Source: Dyadobacter sp. CY347 (GTDB taxonomy: Bacteria > Bacteroidota > Bacteroidia > Cytophagales > Spirosomataceae). From it: a DNA stretch of 64,000 nt. The stretch spans positions 1,488,001 through 1,552,000 of the forward strand of contig NZ_JAKFFT010000002.1 in NCBI RefSeq assembly GCF_021502655.1, written 5' to 3'. Position numbers and translations under genes: made by a program. The notes below the pieces were generated by a model. That model made no database searches and was not told the origin of the DNA. It worked only from the letters and a program-made list of their open reading frames with translations. Positions 34,722-44,443 of this stretch are shown piece after piece (position 1 is the stretch's first letter; each line of letters begins with the position of its first letter).

Positions 34722-36212
34722 ATGGTTGATTTAAAACAATTTGAAATTTGGTTCATTACAGGCAGTCAGGATTTGTACGGAGCGGACACGCTCCGGCAGG
34801 TTGCGGAACACGCCCAGATCATCAGCAAGCATTTCGACGAATCAGCTCAAATCCCGGTCAGGACGGTTTTTAAGCCCGTCGTGAAATCGTCGGAGGAGAT
34901 TTTCAATATCATGCAGGACGCGAATGTGGCTAAAAACTGCATTGGCATCGTGGCCTGGATGCACACTTTTTCACCGGCAAAAATGTGGATCCGTGGTTTA
35001 CAGATCATGCAGAAACCGCTGCTCCACTTGCATACGCAATTCAACCGCGATATTCCCTGGGCGAACATTGATATGGATTTCATGAACCTGAACCAGTCGG
35101 CGCATGGCGATAGGGAATTCGGTTTCATGATGACGCGCATGCGCCTGAACCGGAAAGTGGTTGTCGGACACTGGCAGGAGGCACATGTCGTGGAGGATCT
35201 GGCGCAATGGACACGCGTTGCAGCCGCACGGCATGATATGATAGGCGCGAGATTTGTTCGTTTTGGTGATAATATGCGTGAAGTGGCCGTTACGGACGGT
35301 GATAAGGTTGCTGCGGAAATGACTTTTGGATTTTCGGTGAACACTTACGCTGTAGGCGATCTGGTTGCTGTGATCAATCAGGTTTCCGAGCAGGCAATAG
35401 GGCTTTTAATTGATGAATATGAATCGCTTTACGGTCTGGCGGGCGGCATCAGGAAAGGCGGGGAGAAGCATAATGCCCTCTGGGACGCAGCCAGAATCGA
35501 ATTGGGACTGAAATACTTTCTGGAAGACGGAAACTTCAAGGGTTATACCAACACATTCGAAGATTTGCACGGAATGAAACAGCTTCCCGGCATTGGCTCG
35601 CAGCGCATGATGGCGGCGGGCTATGGGTATGCGGGCGAAGGCGACTGGAAAACGTCGGCAATGGTGCGGGCACTCAAAGTAATGGGCAGCGGGCTGGTTG
35701 GTGGCAACTCGTTCATGGAAGATTATACGTATCATTTCGATCCGGCCAACAACCTTGTGCTGGGATCGCATATGCTGGAAATATGCCCGAGCATTGCATC
35801 AGGCAGGCCTTCCTGCGAAATCCATCCGTTGGGCATTGGCGGTAAGGAAGATCCGGTAAGACTCGTTTTTAATGCAGCAGCCGGCCCGGCGATCAATGTT
35901 TCTTTGGTGGATATGGGTAACCGTTTCCGGATTTTGGTCAATGAGGTGGAAGCGGTGGAAGTTACGGAAGCGCTTCCGAAGCTCCCTGTGGCGAGGGTGT
36001 TATGGAAACCGGCGCCCGATATGGCCACGGGATGCGCGGCGTGGATCTACGCGGGCGGAGCACACCATACGGTTTACAGCCAGAACCTTACCACAGACCA
36101 TATTGAAATGTTTGCCGAAATGACTGGTGTTGAGTTGGTTGTGATTGATAAGAACACGTCGCTGAGGCAGTTGAAAAATGAATTGAGATGGAGCGAGGCT
36201 TCGTACAGATAA
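34722..36212 (+). CDS. araA: L-arabinose isomerase
   Basis: A 496-residue isomerase converting L-arabinose to L-ribulose. The opening [20 protein letters not shown] is diagnostic, as are [72 protein letters not shown] and [11 protein letters not shown]; these include the glutamate/histidine metal ligands of the family. Length is standard (about 500). Second gene of the ara operon, 12 bp before araD. Confidence 0.97.
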   Translation: MVDLKQFEIWFITGSQDLYGADTLRQVAEHAQIISKHFDESAQIPVRTVFKPVVKSSEEIFNIMQDANVAKNCIGIVAWMHTFSPAKMWIRGLQIMQKPLLHLHTQFNRDIPWANIDMDFMNLNQSAHGDREFGFMMTRMRLNRKVVVGHWQEAHVVEDLAQWTRVAAARHDMIGARFVRFGDNMREVAVTDGDKVAAEMTFGFSVNTYAVGDLVAVINQVSEQAIGLLIDEYESLYGLAGGIRKGGEKHNALWDAARIELGLKYFLEDGNFKGYTNTFEDLHGMKQLPGIGSQRMMAAGYGYAGEGDWKTSAMVRALKVMGSGLVGGNSFMEDYTYHFDPANNLVLGSHMLEICPSIASGRPSCEIHPLGIGGKEDPVRLVFNAAAGPAINVSLVDMGNRFRILVNEVEAVEVTEALPKLPVARVLWKPAPDMATGCAAWIYAGGAHHTVYSQNLTTDHIEMFAEMTGVELVVIDKNTSLRQLKNELRWSEASYR

Positions 36213-36224
36213 CATTAAAAGTGC

Positions 36225-36929
36225 ATGTCTAAATACACATATTTAAAAGAGCAGGTTTACGAAGCCAACATGGAAATCCCCAGGGAAAACCTGGCCATTG
36301 TGACCTTTGGCAATGTAAGCGGCATTGACCGCGCTGCTGGCGTAATTGCCATCAAACCCAGCGGCGTGCCCTACCACAAGCTGAGAGTGGAAGACATTGT
36401 TTTGCTGGATCTTGATAATCAGGTTATTGAAGGCACTATGCGTCCATCATCTGACACTAAAACACATACATTGCTTTACAAGAATTTCCCTGGCATAGGG
36501 GGCGTCTGCCATACGCATTCTACCTACGCGGTGGCATGGGCGCAGGCGATCCGCGCGATCCCGAACCTGGGCACAACACATGCCGACCATTTGACCACAG
36601 CTGTGCCGGTTACGGAGGTGATGTCCGATGAGATGATCCAGCGGGATTACGAGCTGGAAACGGGTAACCAGATCCTGGATTTATTCGGAAATGATAAGTT
36701 GAATTATGAAGAAACGGAAATGGTCCTGGTTGCCTGCCATGGGCCGTTTACATGGGGGAAAGACCCGGCCAAGGCTGTCTACAACTCCGTAGTGCTGGAA
36801 GAAATTGCCAAAATGGCCTATCTCACGATGCAAATCAATCCATCCGCTCAGACCATTAAGCAGGGGCTGATCGATAAGCATTATTTTCGCAAGCATGGAA
36901 AAGATGCTTACTACGGGCAGGGTTGCTGA
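36225..36929 (+). CDS. araD: L-ribulose-5-phosphate 4-epimerase
   Basis: A 234-residue class II aldolase-fold, metal-dependent enzyme producing D-xylulose 5-phosphate. Motifs are VTFGNVSGIDRAAGVIAIKP, KPSGVPYHKL, GGVCHTHSTYAVAWAQAIRA with the two metal-binding His, GTTHADHLTTAVPV, and VACHGPFTWGKDPAKAVYNS with the third His. Length equals that of AraD from other bacteria (about 231). Third and last gene of the operon; its stop abuts a small convergent gene. Confidence 0.96.
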   Translation: MSKYTYLKEQVYEANMEIPRENLAIVTFGNVSGIDRAAGVIAIKPSGVPYHKLRVEDIVLLDLDNQVIEGTMRPSSDTKTHTLLYKNFPGIGGVCHTHSTYAVAWAQAIRAIPNLGTTHADHLTTAVPVTEVMSDEMIQRDYELETGNQILDLFGNDKLNYEETEMVLVACHGPFTWGKDPAKAVYNSVVLEEIAKMAYLTMQINPSAQTIKQGLIDKHYFRKHGKDAYYGQGC

Positions 36930-37079
36930 TTAATTCTTATTTTCCGGACGTTTGCTGGCAATGTTGCGCATTTGTTGCAGGGCTTCCTGGCGAGACATGC
37001 GTTTTTCGCTCGCTTTTGCCTCTTTAATAGATTCTTTTGAAAAGCGACCTTTGAAAAGGTTAAAAATAGCGAGTAACAT
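36930..37079 (-). CDS. Small basic protein of unknown function (49 residues)
   Basis: An ATG at 37079 opens a 49-codon frame ending exactly one base after the araD stop. The product begins MLLAIFNLFKGRFSKESIKE, with a short hydrophobic start, then a charged helix (RMSRQEALQQMRNIASK) and a polar tail. Nothing known is recognised. Support comes from its compact placement and helical periodicity; a different longer frame across the same DNA (to 37129) has poor, Cys/Arg-rich composition and is rejected. Confidence 0.45.
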   Translation of the reverse strand: MLLAIFNLFKGRFSKESIKEAKASEKRMSRQEALQQMRNIASKRPENKN

Positions 37080-37143
37080 ATTTGAATATTTTGAAGAATG
37101 GACCTTGCATATGAACGTTCATCAAACATAGAAAAGTTTGAGG

Positions 37144-37179
37144 TAAAAAAAAACTACCAGGAGTGTGTTCCAGGTAGTT
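37144..37179 (-). terminator. Minus-strand intrinsic terminator after the 60-residue gene
   Basis: Read on the minus strand, AACTACCTGGA pairs with TCCTGGTAGTT (one T-T mismatch) around ACACAC, followed by a run of T (37151-37145). It lies 50 bp past the stop of the gene at 37230-37412. Confidence 0.85.
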
Positions 37180-37229
37180 GTAAGCTTGCTAAACGTTGAG
37201 TAAGAATGTCTTTTTTCGGCTAATTGATC

Positions 37230-37412
37230 TTATACGCCTCTGCGTAATTTACTTCCGGGGTTGAAATCGTCCTGTATCCAGCGAACGAAGTTATTTGAAT
37301 TGGTTTTATAAATTTCCATGGACAAAGGCTTGATGCCGCTATACTCAACCTCTTTAACGTACTCCGCGTGTAATTTTAAGATCTCAGACAGAGTTTTGCT
37401 ATCAGTTTTCAT
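37230..37412 (-). CDS. Small protein of unknown function (60 residues)
   Basis: A 60-residue soluble protein (MKTDSKTLSEILKLHAEYVK, then SMEIYKTNSNNFVRWIQDDF, tail GSKLRRGV) with no signal or membrane segment. It resembles small, lineage-restricted Bacteroidota proteins with a helical core. It forms its own unit: a terminator lies 50 bp downstream and a long upstream spacer separates it from the signalling operon. Function unknown. Confidence 0.6.
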   Translation of the reverse strand: MKTDSKTLSEILKLHAEYVKEVEYSGIKPLSMEIYKTNSNNFVRWIQDDFNPGSKLRRGV

Positions 37413-37776
37413 TTTTTTAAGGGATGTTAAAGGTTACGATATCTCCAATCCCTGCACCAAACCTGTTCCCAAAAGCTGAAACTTTTTAGCAATATTAAAA
37501 AAGTTATATTAATGGAGCGTATCCTTATATCGTGGGGCGCAAATATCCCACATATGCGTGAAATAGGGATTATGTAGAATAAAATTTGTTACATTTCTCA
37601 ACAAATTGGGAAATCTTTCCAACTTTTAGTTGATCGTGTAACATTTATATGGCTTCAAGGACGCATATACATGAATAGATAAAGTCCTGTAAATAAGAAA
37701 GTTAAGACAGTTTATGTATCTTGAAACAGATGATTATTAACCACGCCTTTTTTCCAAACCTCGGCAAAATCCAAAT
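37413..37776. other. Intergenic stretch without recognisable gene
   Basis: These 364 bp lie between the 60-residue gene's start and the stop of the lone response regulator. The sequence is AT-rich with no open frame I would support, no terminator hairpin and no clear TAnnTTTG box on the minus strand. It must hold the promoter of the 60-residue gene, but I cannot place it. Confidence 0.5.
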
Positions 37777-38166
37777 TCAAATTTCAAGTTTATTTCGGAG
37801 TGTTGTGATTTCCAGTGGCTTTGGAAGCAGGTCAATAATGTGGCGGCTGGCTTTCGCTTTGTCAATGTCGCGGGTGTCGATGGTGGAGGATAGCATGAAG
37901 ATCCTGATTTTTTCGTGCAGACTTTGCGGAAGGTGGTCGAATTCGTCGATAAACTCAAACCCGTTCATGTCAGGCATTTGAAGGTCCAGGAGAATAACGC
38001 TTTCAGGAAGACTATCAGCCTGGCTAACCAGGTATTTTAAAGCGTCACGTGCTGAATTGAATGTTTTGACGGAGTCGGTGATGCCGCTTTTTTTCAGCAA
38101 TTTTTCATATATAAACAGATCGAATGTGCTATCGTCTATAAGAAAAAAGTGTAAAAGTGGCTTCAT
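37777..38166 (-). CDS. Single-domain response regulator (receiver only)
   Basis: A 129-residue CheY-like receiver. Acidic pocket residues are in FFLIDDSTFD (Asp11/Asp12), the phosphoacceptor is Asp61 in VILLDLQMPDMNG, the Thr/Ser is in IFMLSSTID, and the lysine is in DLLPKPLE. There is no output domain. It is the last gene of the five-gene operon, 6 bp after the hybrid kinase, so it most likely acts as an intermediate or phosphate sink in that relay. Confidence 0.9.
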   Translation of the reverse strand: MKPLLHFFLIDDSTFDLFIYEKLLKKSGITDSVKTFNSARDALKYLVSQADSLPESVILLDLQMPDMNGFEFIDEFDHLPQSLHEKIRIFMLSSTIDTRDIDKAKASRHIIDLLPKPLEITTLRNKLEI

Positions 38167-38172
38167 GACTTA

Positions 38173-39264
38173 TTATTTACGGATGGAAGGTATGTTGACT
38201 TCGAAAATACTTCCTTCGCCAACTTTCGAAGAAACGCTAATTTCACCCCCGAGCTTAGCAATCGCTTCATGCACAATGTACAGACCTATGCCTGATCCAC
38301 TATTCGTTGCGCCGGCCCGGTAAAACATTTTGAAAATTTTATCCTGATCCGATTCTCTGATGCCCGAACCATTGTCTTCAATGATAATTTTGGCTGACTT
38401 GGGCGTAGACTTGATTTTCAAATGCACAAACTGATTCGGCTTCGAGGTATCCTGGAATTTTATCGCGTTGTTGATGAGGTTGTTAAAGATAATCCTGAGC
38501 TTCATCACATCAGACTGGAACACACCGTCCTGCTCAATGTCCGTGGTCATTTGGAGATTACCGTATTCGGGCAGATATTGGATTGTGGCCTGCACTTCGG
38601 TTACCAGTTCATCAAAACTAATGTCGGTAACAACCGGAACGCCGCGTGCATTTTTGTAATAATCAATAATATTAATAATGAATGTATCCAGCTTCTTAAC
38701 AGACTGACGGATCAGTTCCAGATATTCATTTTGCGATTTGACGTCGTCTTCAAGCAGCGCCAGATTCACGATCCCCAGCACCGACATTAATGGTGCGCGC
38801 AAGTCATGGGAGGCACTGTAAACAAACTTGTCCAGCTCTTCATTCGCCTTCTGCAACTCTTCATTCCGCTCTTTTAGGTCTTCCCGCGTTTTGTAAATGT
38901 CATAGGCGTGTGAAATTGCATTTTCCACATAACCATAATCCCATGGTTTGTCGATAAACCGGAAAACTTCACCCTTGTTAATGGCGTCGATGGCCGCGCC
39001 AATGTCGGTGTGGCCGGTAATGAGGATGCGGATGGGTTTCGGATATTTGGTCCTTATTTTTTCAAAAAACTGCACACCTGTCATGATCGGCATACGCTGA
39101 TCCGCGAGGATGATGCAAAAATCCTGCTTTTCAAGAATTTCTTCCGCAGTGACTACCGATGAGGCAATTGTAATGTCGTACTGCTTCCGGAAAGAAGCTT
39201 TGAACGAATGGAGGTTGTGTTCCTCATCGTCAATGTAAAGGATGGTTATCGGTTTTTCACTCAT
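38173..39264 (-). CDS. Receiver-histidine kinase hybrid
   Basis: A 363-residue soluble protein. The N-terminal receiver (residues 5-120) has ILYIDDEEHNLHSF, phosphoacceptor Asp55 in ILADQRMPIMTG, and FIDKPWD. A coiled linker of about 25 residues follows. The HisKA domain has FVYSASHDLRAPLMSVLGI with His153. The HATPase domain has NNLINNAIKFQ (N box), IIIEDNGSGI (G1) and SGSGIGLYIVHEA (G2). It has no membrane segment, so its input is phosphorylation of the receiver, presumably by the 7TMR-DISM kinase whose gene overlaps its start by 8 bp. Confidence 0.93.
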   Translation of the reverse strand: MSEKPITILYIDDEEHNLHSFKASFRKQYDITIASSVVTAEEILEKQDFCIILADQRMPIMTGVQFFEKIRTKYPKPIRILITGHTDIGAAIDAINKGEVFRFIDKPWDYGYVENAISHAYDIYKTREDLKERNEELQKANEELDKFVYSASHDLRAPLMSVLGIVNLALLEDDVKSQNEYLELIRQSVKKLDTFIINIIDYYKNARGVPVVTDISFDELVTEVQATIQYLPEYGNLQMTTDIEQDGVFQSDVMKLRIIFNNLINNAIKFQDTSKPNQFVHLKIKSTPKSAKIIIEDNGSGIRESDQDKIFKMFYRAGATNSGSGIGLYIVHEAIAKLGGEISVSSKVGEGSIFEVNIPSIRK

Positions 39265-41428
39265 TGAAATCTTGGATAGGGCGTGCTTTTTGTTTTACTG
39301 GAAGGGTGATCAAAAACTCGGTTCCTTCTCCAACTTCGGTATTTACCTGGATATTTCCGCTATGCACTTCAATTATTTTAAATACAATGGATAATCCCAG
39401 TCCTGTTCCGTCTCCAACCTGCTTGGTGGTGAAGAACGGCTCGAAGATCTTGGCGCGGACCGCAGGTGGCATTCCGGGCCCGTTATCCCGAATAGAAATG
39501 GCTATATTTTCGGGATCTTTCAGCCATGATCTTACCCAGATCGTGGGTGTTTTACCTTCGGTTTTTGCATTCAAAAGGGCGTAAATGGAATTGTTGAGAA
39601 TGTTCATAAACACCTGGTTCAGCTTGCCTGCGAAGCATTCGATACTCGGAATATTTCCCAATTCCTTGACCAAATGTATCGAATTACCCATTTGATAATT
39701 CAAAATAATGAGTGTCGACTCGATGCCTTCGTTAATATTGACGACGTTCAGGTCCGATTCATCTACGCGGGAGAATATTTTCAAACCTTTTACTATCTCA
39801 ACCGTCCTGCTTGCGCCGTCTTCCATGCCTTTAAGTAACGTACCCAGCTCGGTTTTGATGTAATCAAGATCAAGATCTTCTTTCAGTTTTTCGATTTCTT
39901 TGATCTTTTCGTGTAAACTGTCGATCGAGTTCACATCCCGGATATCATTGTAGGAATCAAGTATTTCTAGCACGTCGTCGATGTCGCGCCGGAGGGGCCG
40001 GATGTTTGAGCTAACGAAGTTGATCGGGTTGTTGATCTCATGGGCGATGCCGGCCGTAAGCTGACCCAGCGAAGCCATTTTTTCGGAATCCAGCAGCTGT
40101 GTTTGCGTGTCTTTCAGTTTGTTGAGCGTAACATTCAGTTCTGTATTAGCGTATTGCAACTCAGCAGTTCGCTCGTTGACGCTTCTTTCCAGATAGGTGT
40201 TTTGCTCCATAATTATTTTCTCATTTTCCAGCGACACTTTCAGGGCTTCGGCCTGGGATTCCTCTCTTTCCTTTTTAAATATATTAATCTTATCGGCTAG
40301 TGCAATAGATAGCAGTACAACTTCTGCAATAGAACCGAACTGCATGGTATACGTTGTAAAAACATTATACGGCAGGATGTTGATATTTCGAAGGACAAGA
40401 AGGAAAAGACCGAACAGGAAAATCGTCCACGCCAACAAGAATAGCTTGGCCGGGCGGTAATCTTCTTTTGAAAGTTTGAAACCAATGATGAAAAGACCAA
40501 TGGCCCCGATTCCTCCTGACACGTCTACCGCCCGGAAGCTCAAAAGTTCGAATCCAAGCAGATTTAACAGTCCGGTCGAGGAGTACAGTACAATGATCAC
40601 ATTGAGAATAATAACGCCGGGCGGCCATTTTTCGGCGAGCTGAAGAAAGTTCTTGACGAACAGCATGGCAAAAATTCCCGCCACACCCGAGAAGTAAATG
40701 GTTGCTACCGAATTGAACTTAGGAGCATAAGGCCAAATGTACTTGAAGCCATAACCCGATAATGCTGTTTGCGCCAAACCTACAAAAAGCACATATAGTA
40801 CGTAAAAGAGGTAACTTTTGTCCCGGGTAGAGAAGTAAATGAAGACGTTGTAGAGCACCATCACAGCGATGATCCCTGCGAAGATGCCGTTAATGGTTTC
40901 ACCGGTCTGGGCTGCTTCAAAGAAATTTTCCTGGTCACGGACAATGAGCGGGAGGATTACCTGATTGTAACCCTTCACCCTCAAATAATAGTTTTTTTGC
41001 TGGCCTGGCCTTATATCAAGCGGAAAAACAAGATTTTGGTGCTTGATCCTTCTCTCATTAAAATCCGCATTTTCCTGGTGTGTTTCGACTTTAACCTTTG
41101 CGCCATCAATCTCGAAAAGTTCGCAAGTGTGAATTAAAGGATGTGCAAGTTCTAAGTAAAGCAACGAGCTGGCGGACTTGTTCGCGATCGAAAACCGGAT
41201 CCAGAATGTGGATTGGCTCAGTCCCATATTCGGCGTATCGTCCGTACTCTGCTTGAAAGCGTTCGCTGCCAAAACCTGTTCGAAAGTGCGCGTATTGGTG
41301 GCATCTTCGAAAATTTCAACATGCTTGCCTATGATCTGGGATCCCTGGTAAAAGTTTACCGGAATACCATAAACAAGCTTAGCGGAAAGTAAAAATGTGA
41401 TTGCAAATACGTGCTTTAAAAATTTCAT
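39257..41428 (-). CDS. 7TMR-DISM sensor histidine kinase
   Basis: A 723-residue membrane kinase. Signal peptide residues 1-20; periplasmic 7TMR-DISMED2-type domain about 25-165 (MGLSQSTFWIRFSIANKS; YLELAHPLIHTCELF). Seven hydrophobic helices span about 180-385. A coiled coil (385-450) is followed by the H box GQLTAGIAHEINNPINFVSS (His463) and a HATPase domain with NILNNSIYAL, ISIRDNGPGM and DGTGLGLSIVFKI. The extracellular domain is carbohydrate-binding-like in the family, so the ligand is a small external molecule. It starts 7 bp after the GNAT gene and overlaps the next kinase by 8 bp. Confidence 0.93.
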   Translation of the reverse strand: MKFLKHVFAITFLLSAKLVYGIPVNFYQGSQIIGKHVEIFEDATNTRTFEQVLAANAFKQSTDDTPNMGLSQSTFWIRFSIANKSASSLLYLELAHPLIHTCELFEIDGAKVKVETHQENADFNERRIKHQNLVFPLDIRPGQQKNYYLRVKGYNQVILPLIVRDQENFFEAAQTGETINGIFAGIIAVMVLYNVFIYFSTRDKSYLFYVLYVLFVGLAQTALSGYGFKYIWPYAPKFNSVATIYFSGVAGIFAMLFVKNFLQLAEKWPPGVIILNVIIVLYSSTGLLNLLGFELLSFRAVDVSGGIGAIGLFIIGFKLSKEDYRPAKLFLLAWTIFLFGLFLLVLRNINILPYNVFTTYTMQFGSIAEVVLLSIALADKINIFKKEREESQAEALKVSLENEKIIMEQNTYLERSVNERTAELQYANTELNVTLNKLKDTQTQLLDSEKMASLGQLTAGIAHEINNPINFVSSNIRPLRRDIDDVLEILDSYNDIRDVNSIDSLHEKIKEIEKLKEDLDLDYIKTELGTLLKGMEDGASRTVEIVKGLKIFSRVDESDLNVVNINEGIESTLIILNYQMGNSIHLVKELGNIPSIECFAGKLNQVFMNILNNSIYALLNAKTEGKTPTIWVRSWLKDPENIAISIRDNGPGMPPAVRAKIFEPFFTTKQVGDGTGLGLSIVFKIIEVHSGNIQVNTEVGEGTEFLITLPVKQKARPIQDFNE

Positions 41429-41435
41429 AAAAATC

Positions 41436-42128
41436 CTAAATCTTCATATCAAGATCGTAATGTAATGCAATTTCACCCTTGGGCCCCTTTTCAACGGCAA
41501 ACTGGACAGGATGCTCGCGCAGGTGCATAATGCGCTCCCGTTCTTCTTCATGAGCCTGGGGTAAATTGTTCAGGTCATTGACAATGATGGCGGTGGCGAT
41601 CAGCCCTTCTTTCGGATAATAAAATGTTCCGTTATTACCCAGGTCACGAATAATTTCAAACCCGATCCGCAGACATTGACGCAAGGTAGGAGGGGAGCAC
41701 AATGCAAGTAAATGGTCAACCCCAATCTGCGAGGTGATCGCCACGCCGATCCTTCCAAGGAAAATGCTTCCAATGCCGTAACCAGCCACTTCCTTGGAAT
41801 TGAAGAGCCCGCAAAATTCCGCGATCTTCTTTTCTTTCAGATTGTCTACGTACCCGTAAATGCGCTCATCCTTCTTGGCAATGGCATCCTCCATCGGCAT
41901 TTTCATTTTTTCATTTCGGACCTGAATTCTCCCTCCACCATAAATCTTTTCTCCGTCCTCAGATTCCACAATGATCACGTAAGTATTTTCATCATTGAGC
42001 CAGTCATGGCTTGCGGAAGTTACCTGCTTTACGCCATAGGCTTCCAGTACTTTCCGGTGCTCGTCAATATACCTGTAGCAGGTTTCAATATCCTCAGTTG
42101 ACTTGTACGCTCTAATTTTTGCTACCAT
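41436..42128 (-). CDS. GNAT-fold protein, N-acyl amino acid synthase/autoinducer-synthase-like
   Basis: A 230-residue GNAT-like protein. It is translated from ATG 42128, whose A is the last base of the preceding stop (TGATG), so translation is coupled. Fold hints: the beta-strand TYVIIVESEDGEKIYGGGRI, then KIAEFCGLFNSKEVAGYGIG, where a Gly-rich turn (AGYGIGSIFLGRIGVAI) takes the acyl-CoA-binding position, and VDHLLALCSPPTLRQCLRIG with a bulky C-terminal helix. The overall plan recalls FeeM/LuxI-like acyl transferases more than standard acetyltransferases. Donor and acceptor are unknown. Confidence 0.65.
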   Translation of the reverse strand: MVAKIRAYKSTEDIETCYRYIDEHRKVLEAYGVKQVTSASHDWLNDENTYVIIVESEDGEKIYGGGRIQVRNEKMKMPMEDAIAKKDERIYGYVDNLKEKKIAEFCGLFNSKEVAGYGIGSIFLGRIGVAITSQIGVDHLLALCSPPTLRQCLRIGFEIIRDLGNNGTFYYPKEGLIATAIIVNDLNNLPQAHEEERERIMHLREHPVQFAVEKGPKGEIALHYDLDMKI

Positions 42129-44404
42129 CAAATTGCGTCATTTACTATAAACAAGGTTTCATTTAATGGGAGGCGTGGTAATTGGATCGCTGGCATTTCA
42201 GGTTTGATGATCTTTAAAAGGAAAACCGTCTTGACGTTATTTTTTAAAGATATGATATTTTGAAGCTCGTTTTGTAAACCTCGCAATTTGTCTTTTTCCG
42301 TAACACTTAATCCGGCGCCTGAATCGAGCCGTTCGAGCAAAAACAGAGGCGATAGCAATGGCTGGCCCCCCAGACCGAGCTTCTCAACACGCAACCAAAG
42401 CCTCTGCGCTGCAATTCCTGCCAGGAAATGCTGATCCGCAGAAACAGGCAATGTGATGAAAGCAACGCACGCGGCATTGCCAACGCTTGTCTGAGTGGCT
42501 TCGGTGAGTGCATTTCCACCGCCGATCACATTGAGCGCGGCAGCAATTTTTTTGTCCTTAACAATGGATAATGCGGCCATTTGAGCCGGTGAAGACGCTA
42601 ATGTCTGAATGGGGACCCCGTCCCCAGCGTTTTCATTTTCCGCGCCCGGCCATCGGGTATCGCGGTTAAAGAAGTCGTTGTGACCTTCTGGATTAAGCAT
42701 GGCCATCAGGTCACAGGCAGCCACAATCTTTCCTAATGCTGCAAGTTCTACTTTATCCGTAATAAATTGAGCATTTGCGCCGGATACGCTAGCAACAGCC
42801 TCACGCAACGCATTGATTTCCTGCTCAGGCAATGTGTATGATAAACTGGAATTGCGGTGAATGTTGCAGGATTCCGGAAGATCGGCAAGTCCGGACGTTT
42901 GATTTGCCGGTTGGTTTTCCTTTGTGAATTGAATGCTGGCAATTAATTCGGCTGAACCTGAAAGAGGAAATTGTTTTGTAATTGTCTGATATCCAATGCT
43001 ATTGGCCTTCAACAGCGCATTTTCAAATGCAGCGCCCAGGGCCAGGTGCGCCGCGATGTTATTGAAATTCGCAAAAGAATGCGAGCGGAACGTATCGTGA
43101 AATAAATGCAGCATACCGTTCCGGAAAACCCACTTCCAGGGCTGGTCATTACCGGAAGAATACGCATAATTCCCTGCCGTCACAATCTCCCTGATCTCCT
43201 CCGTTTGCGGGACCATATCAACATTGATTTGCGGTAATGAATCGATAATTGCTATGGCCCGATCCAGGTCAAACGGTGTGTTCGGATTACTATAAACGGT
43301 TACAGCGGAAGGGTCAGATTTGTTACCGATCAGATGTTCCAGGTCTACATAATATCTCCCGGAATCCGTGAACTGATCCAGCAAAATGCGCCTGCAAACA
43401 TCGGTTACAACGCCTCCGCCCAATGTTACGGCACTCGCCAACTGAGGCCACGTGCTGATCGTCTGCCCGATTTCGAGCAACGAAGCGCGGCCGCGGGTGG
43501 AAGTGTTCATGGCGTCGATGATGCGCATAACCAGGGGGAAACGGTCCGCCGGGCTGATATTCTTCAATTTTTCAGGAGGAATACTGGCCAGCATTCCGTG
43601 AAGGATAGGCCTGTCGGCTTCTCTGTCAAACCTTTCAACATCAAGCATTCCCCGGTCGCTCGTTTCCATCACCACCGGGATCTGAAAACTTTTAGCCATT
43701 TGCCGCGCACTGATCTTCACTTCCAGGTCGTCGCATTCGTCAACCATAATGTCGAGTTTGCCGCCCTCGGTAAGAAATGAAGTGATATTATGCTCTGTAA
43801 TCCCGTCCGGGTAACATTGAATGTCCAGGTATGGATCTATTTCCGCAATTTCCCGGGCAGTTACGATGGATTTATTGACTCCAATATTGTGCAGGCCGGT
43901 TTTGATCCTGTTCAGATTACTAAGTTCGATTGTGTCGAAGTCAGCGAGTTTTAATGTGCCGCAAATGCGTTCGGTTGCCACACTAAGCGCAACAGCATGC
44001 CCCACCGACAGCCCGATAATGCCGATCCTGCGTTTAGATAATTTCGTTTGTTCCTCAGGCGTAATCTTGTAATGGTTCCTGCTGGTCCTCAATGTTACAA
44101 AATCGATCTCACTAAGAATGTGCAGCACGCGGTTGGACCAGGGATAATAGATCCACGAGCCCAGCAGATCCGGATCCTTACCAGCGATCCACTCATCGTA
44201 ATTTTCGTCAAGCTCAGCACTTGTCAGTCGTTTCCTGGGGTTTTGTATTTTGATCAGCTCCTTCATTTGGGATGGAAACAGATCCAGGATTGTTTTTTGC
44301 TGATAGTCGGAAATGACTGCGTTAAACTTTTGTTTGTCAGCGCTTTGCTCCTTGAAGATGAAAATCGGCTTGTAGATCGTATTGTTTGCTGGATCTGGAT
44401 ACAT
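42128..44404 (-). CDS. Rv1355c-family ThiF(E1-like)-nitroreductase fusion protein
   Basis: A fusion of 758 residues from ATG 44404 (771 if an upstream GTG at 44443 is used). Residues about 100-330 are a ThiF/MoeB/E1-type adenylating domain: RRIGIIGLSVGHAVALSVAT (nucleotide loop), ADFDTIELSNLNRIK, GVNKSIVTAREIAEIDP with the conserved lysine, and IMVDECDDLEVK with the conserved aspartate. No CxxC zinc pair is visible. Residues about 430-750 form a nitroreductase-like FMN domain (GIAAQRLWLRVEKLGLGGQP). The same combination occurs in mycobacterial Rv1355c. Substrate unknown. It is first in a five-gene signalling operon and coupled to the GNAT gene. Confidence 0.8.
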   Translation of the reverse strand: MYPDPANNTIYKPIFIFKEQSADKQKFNAVISDYQQKTILDLFPSQMKELIKIQNPRKRLTSAELDENYDEWIAGKDPDLLGSWIYYPWSNRVLHILSEIDFVTLRTSRNHYKITPEEQTKLSKRRIGIIGLSVGHAVALSVATERICGTLKLADFDTIELSNLNRIKTGLHNIGVNKSIVTAREIAEIDPYLDIQCYPDGITEHNITSFLTEGGKLDIMVDECDDLEVKISARQMAKSFQIPVVMETSDRGMLDVERFDREADRPILHGMLASIPPEKLKNISPADRFPLVMRIIDAMNTSTRGRASLLEIGQTISTWPQLASAVTLGGGVVTDVCRRILLDQFTDSGRYYVDLEHLIGNKSDPSAVTVYSNPNTPFDLDRAIAIIDSLPQINVDMVPQTEEIREIVTAGNYAYSSGNDQPWKWVFRNGMLHLFHDTFRSHSFANFNNIAAHLALGAAFENALLKANSIGYQTITKQFPLSGSAELIASIQFTKENQPANQTSGLADLPESCNIHRNSSLSYTLPEQEINALREAVASVSGANAQFITDKVELAALGKIVAACDLMAMLNPEGHNDFFNRDTRWPGAENENAGDGVPIQTLASSPAQMAALSIVKDKKIAAALNVIGGGNALTEATQTSVGNAACVAFITLPVSADQHFLAGIAAQRLWLRVEKLGLGGQPLLSPLFLLERLDSGAGLSVTEKDKLRGLQNELQNIISLKNNVKTVFLLKIIKPEMPAIQLPRLPLNETLFIVNDAI

Positions 44405-44443
44405 TTTTAAGCTATTAGGAGGACGGTTCCCAGAAGAACTCAC

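Noticed and set aside
36911..37129. 72-codon minus-strand frame overlapping the small basic protein
   Set aside because: Its Cys/Arg/Lys-rich text looks random; the neighbouring 49-codon frame has better helical character and placement.
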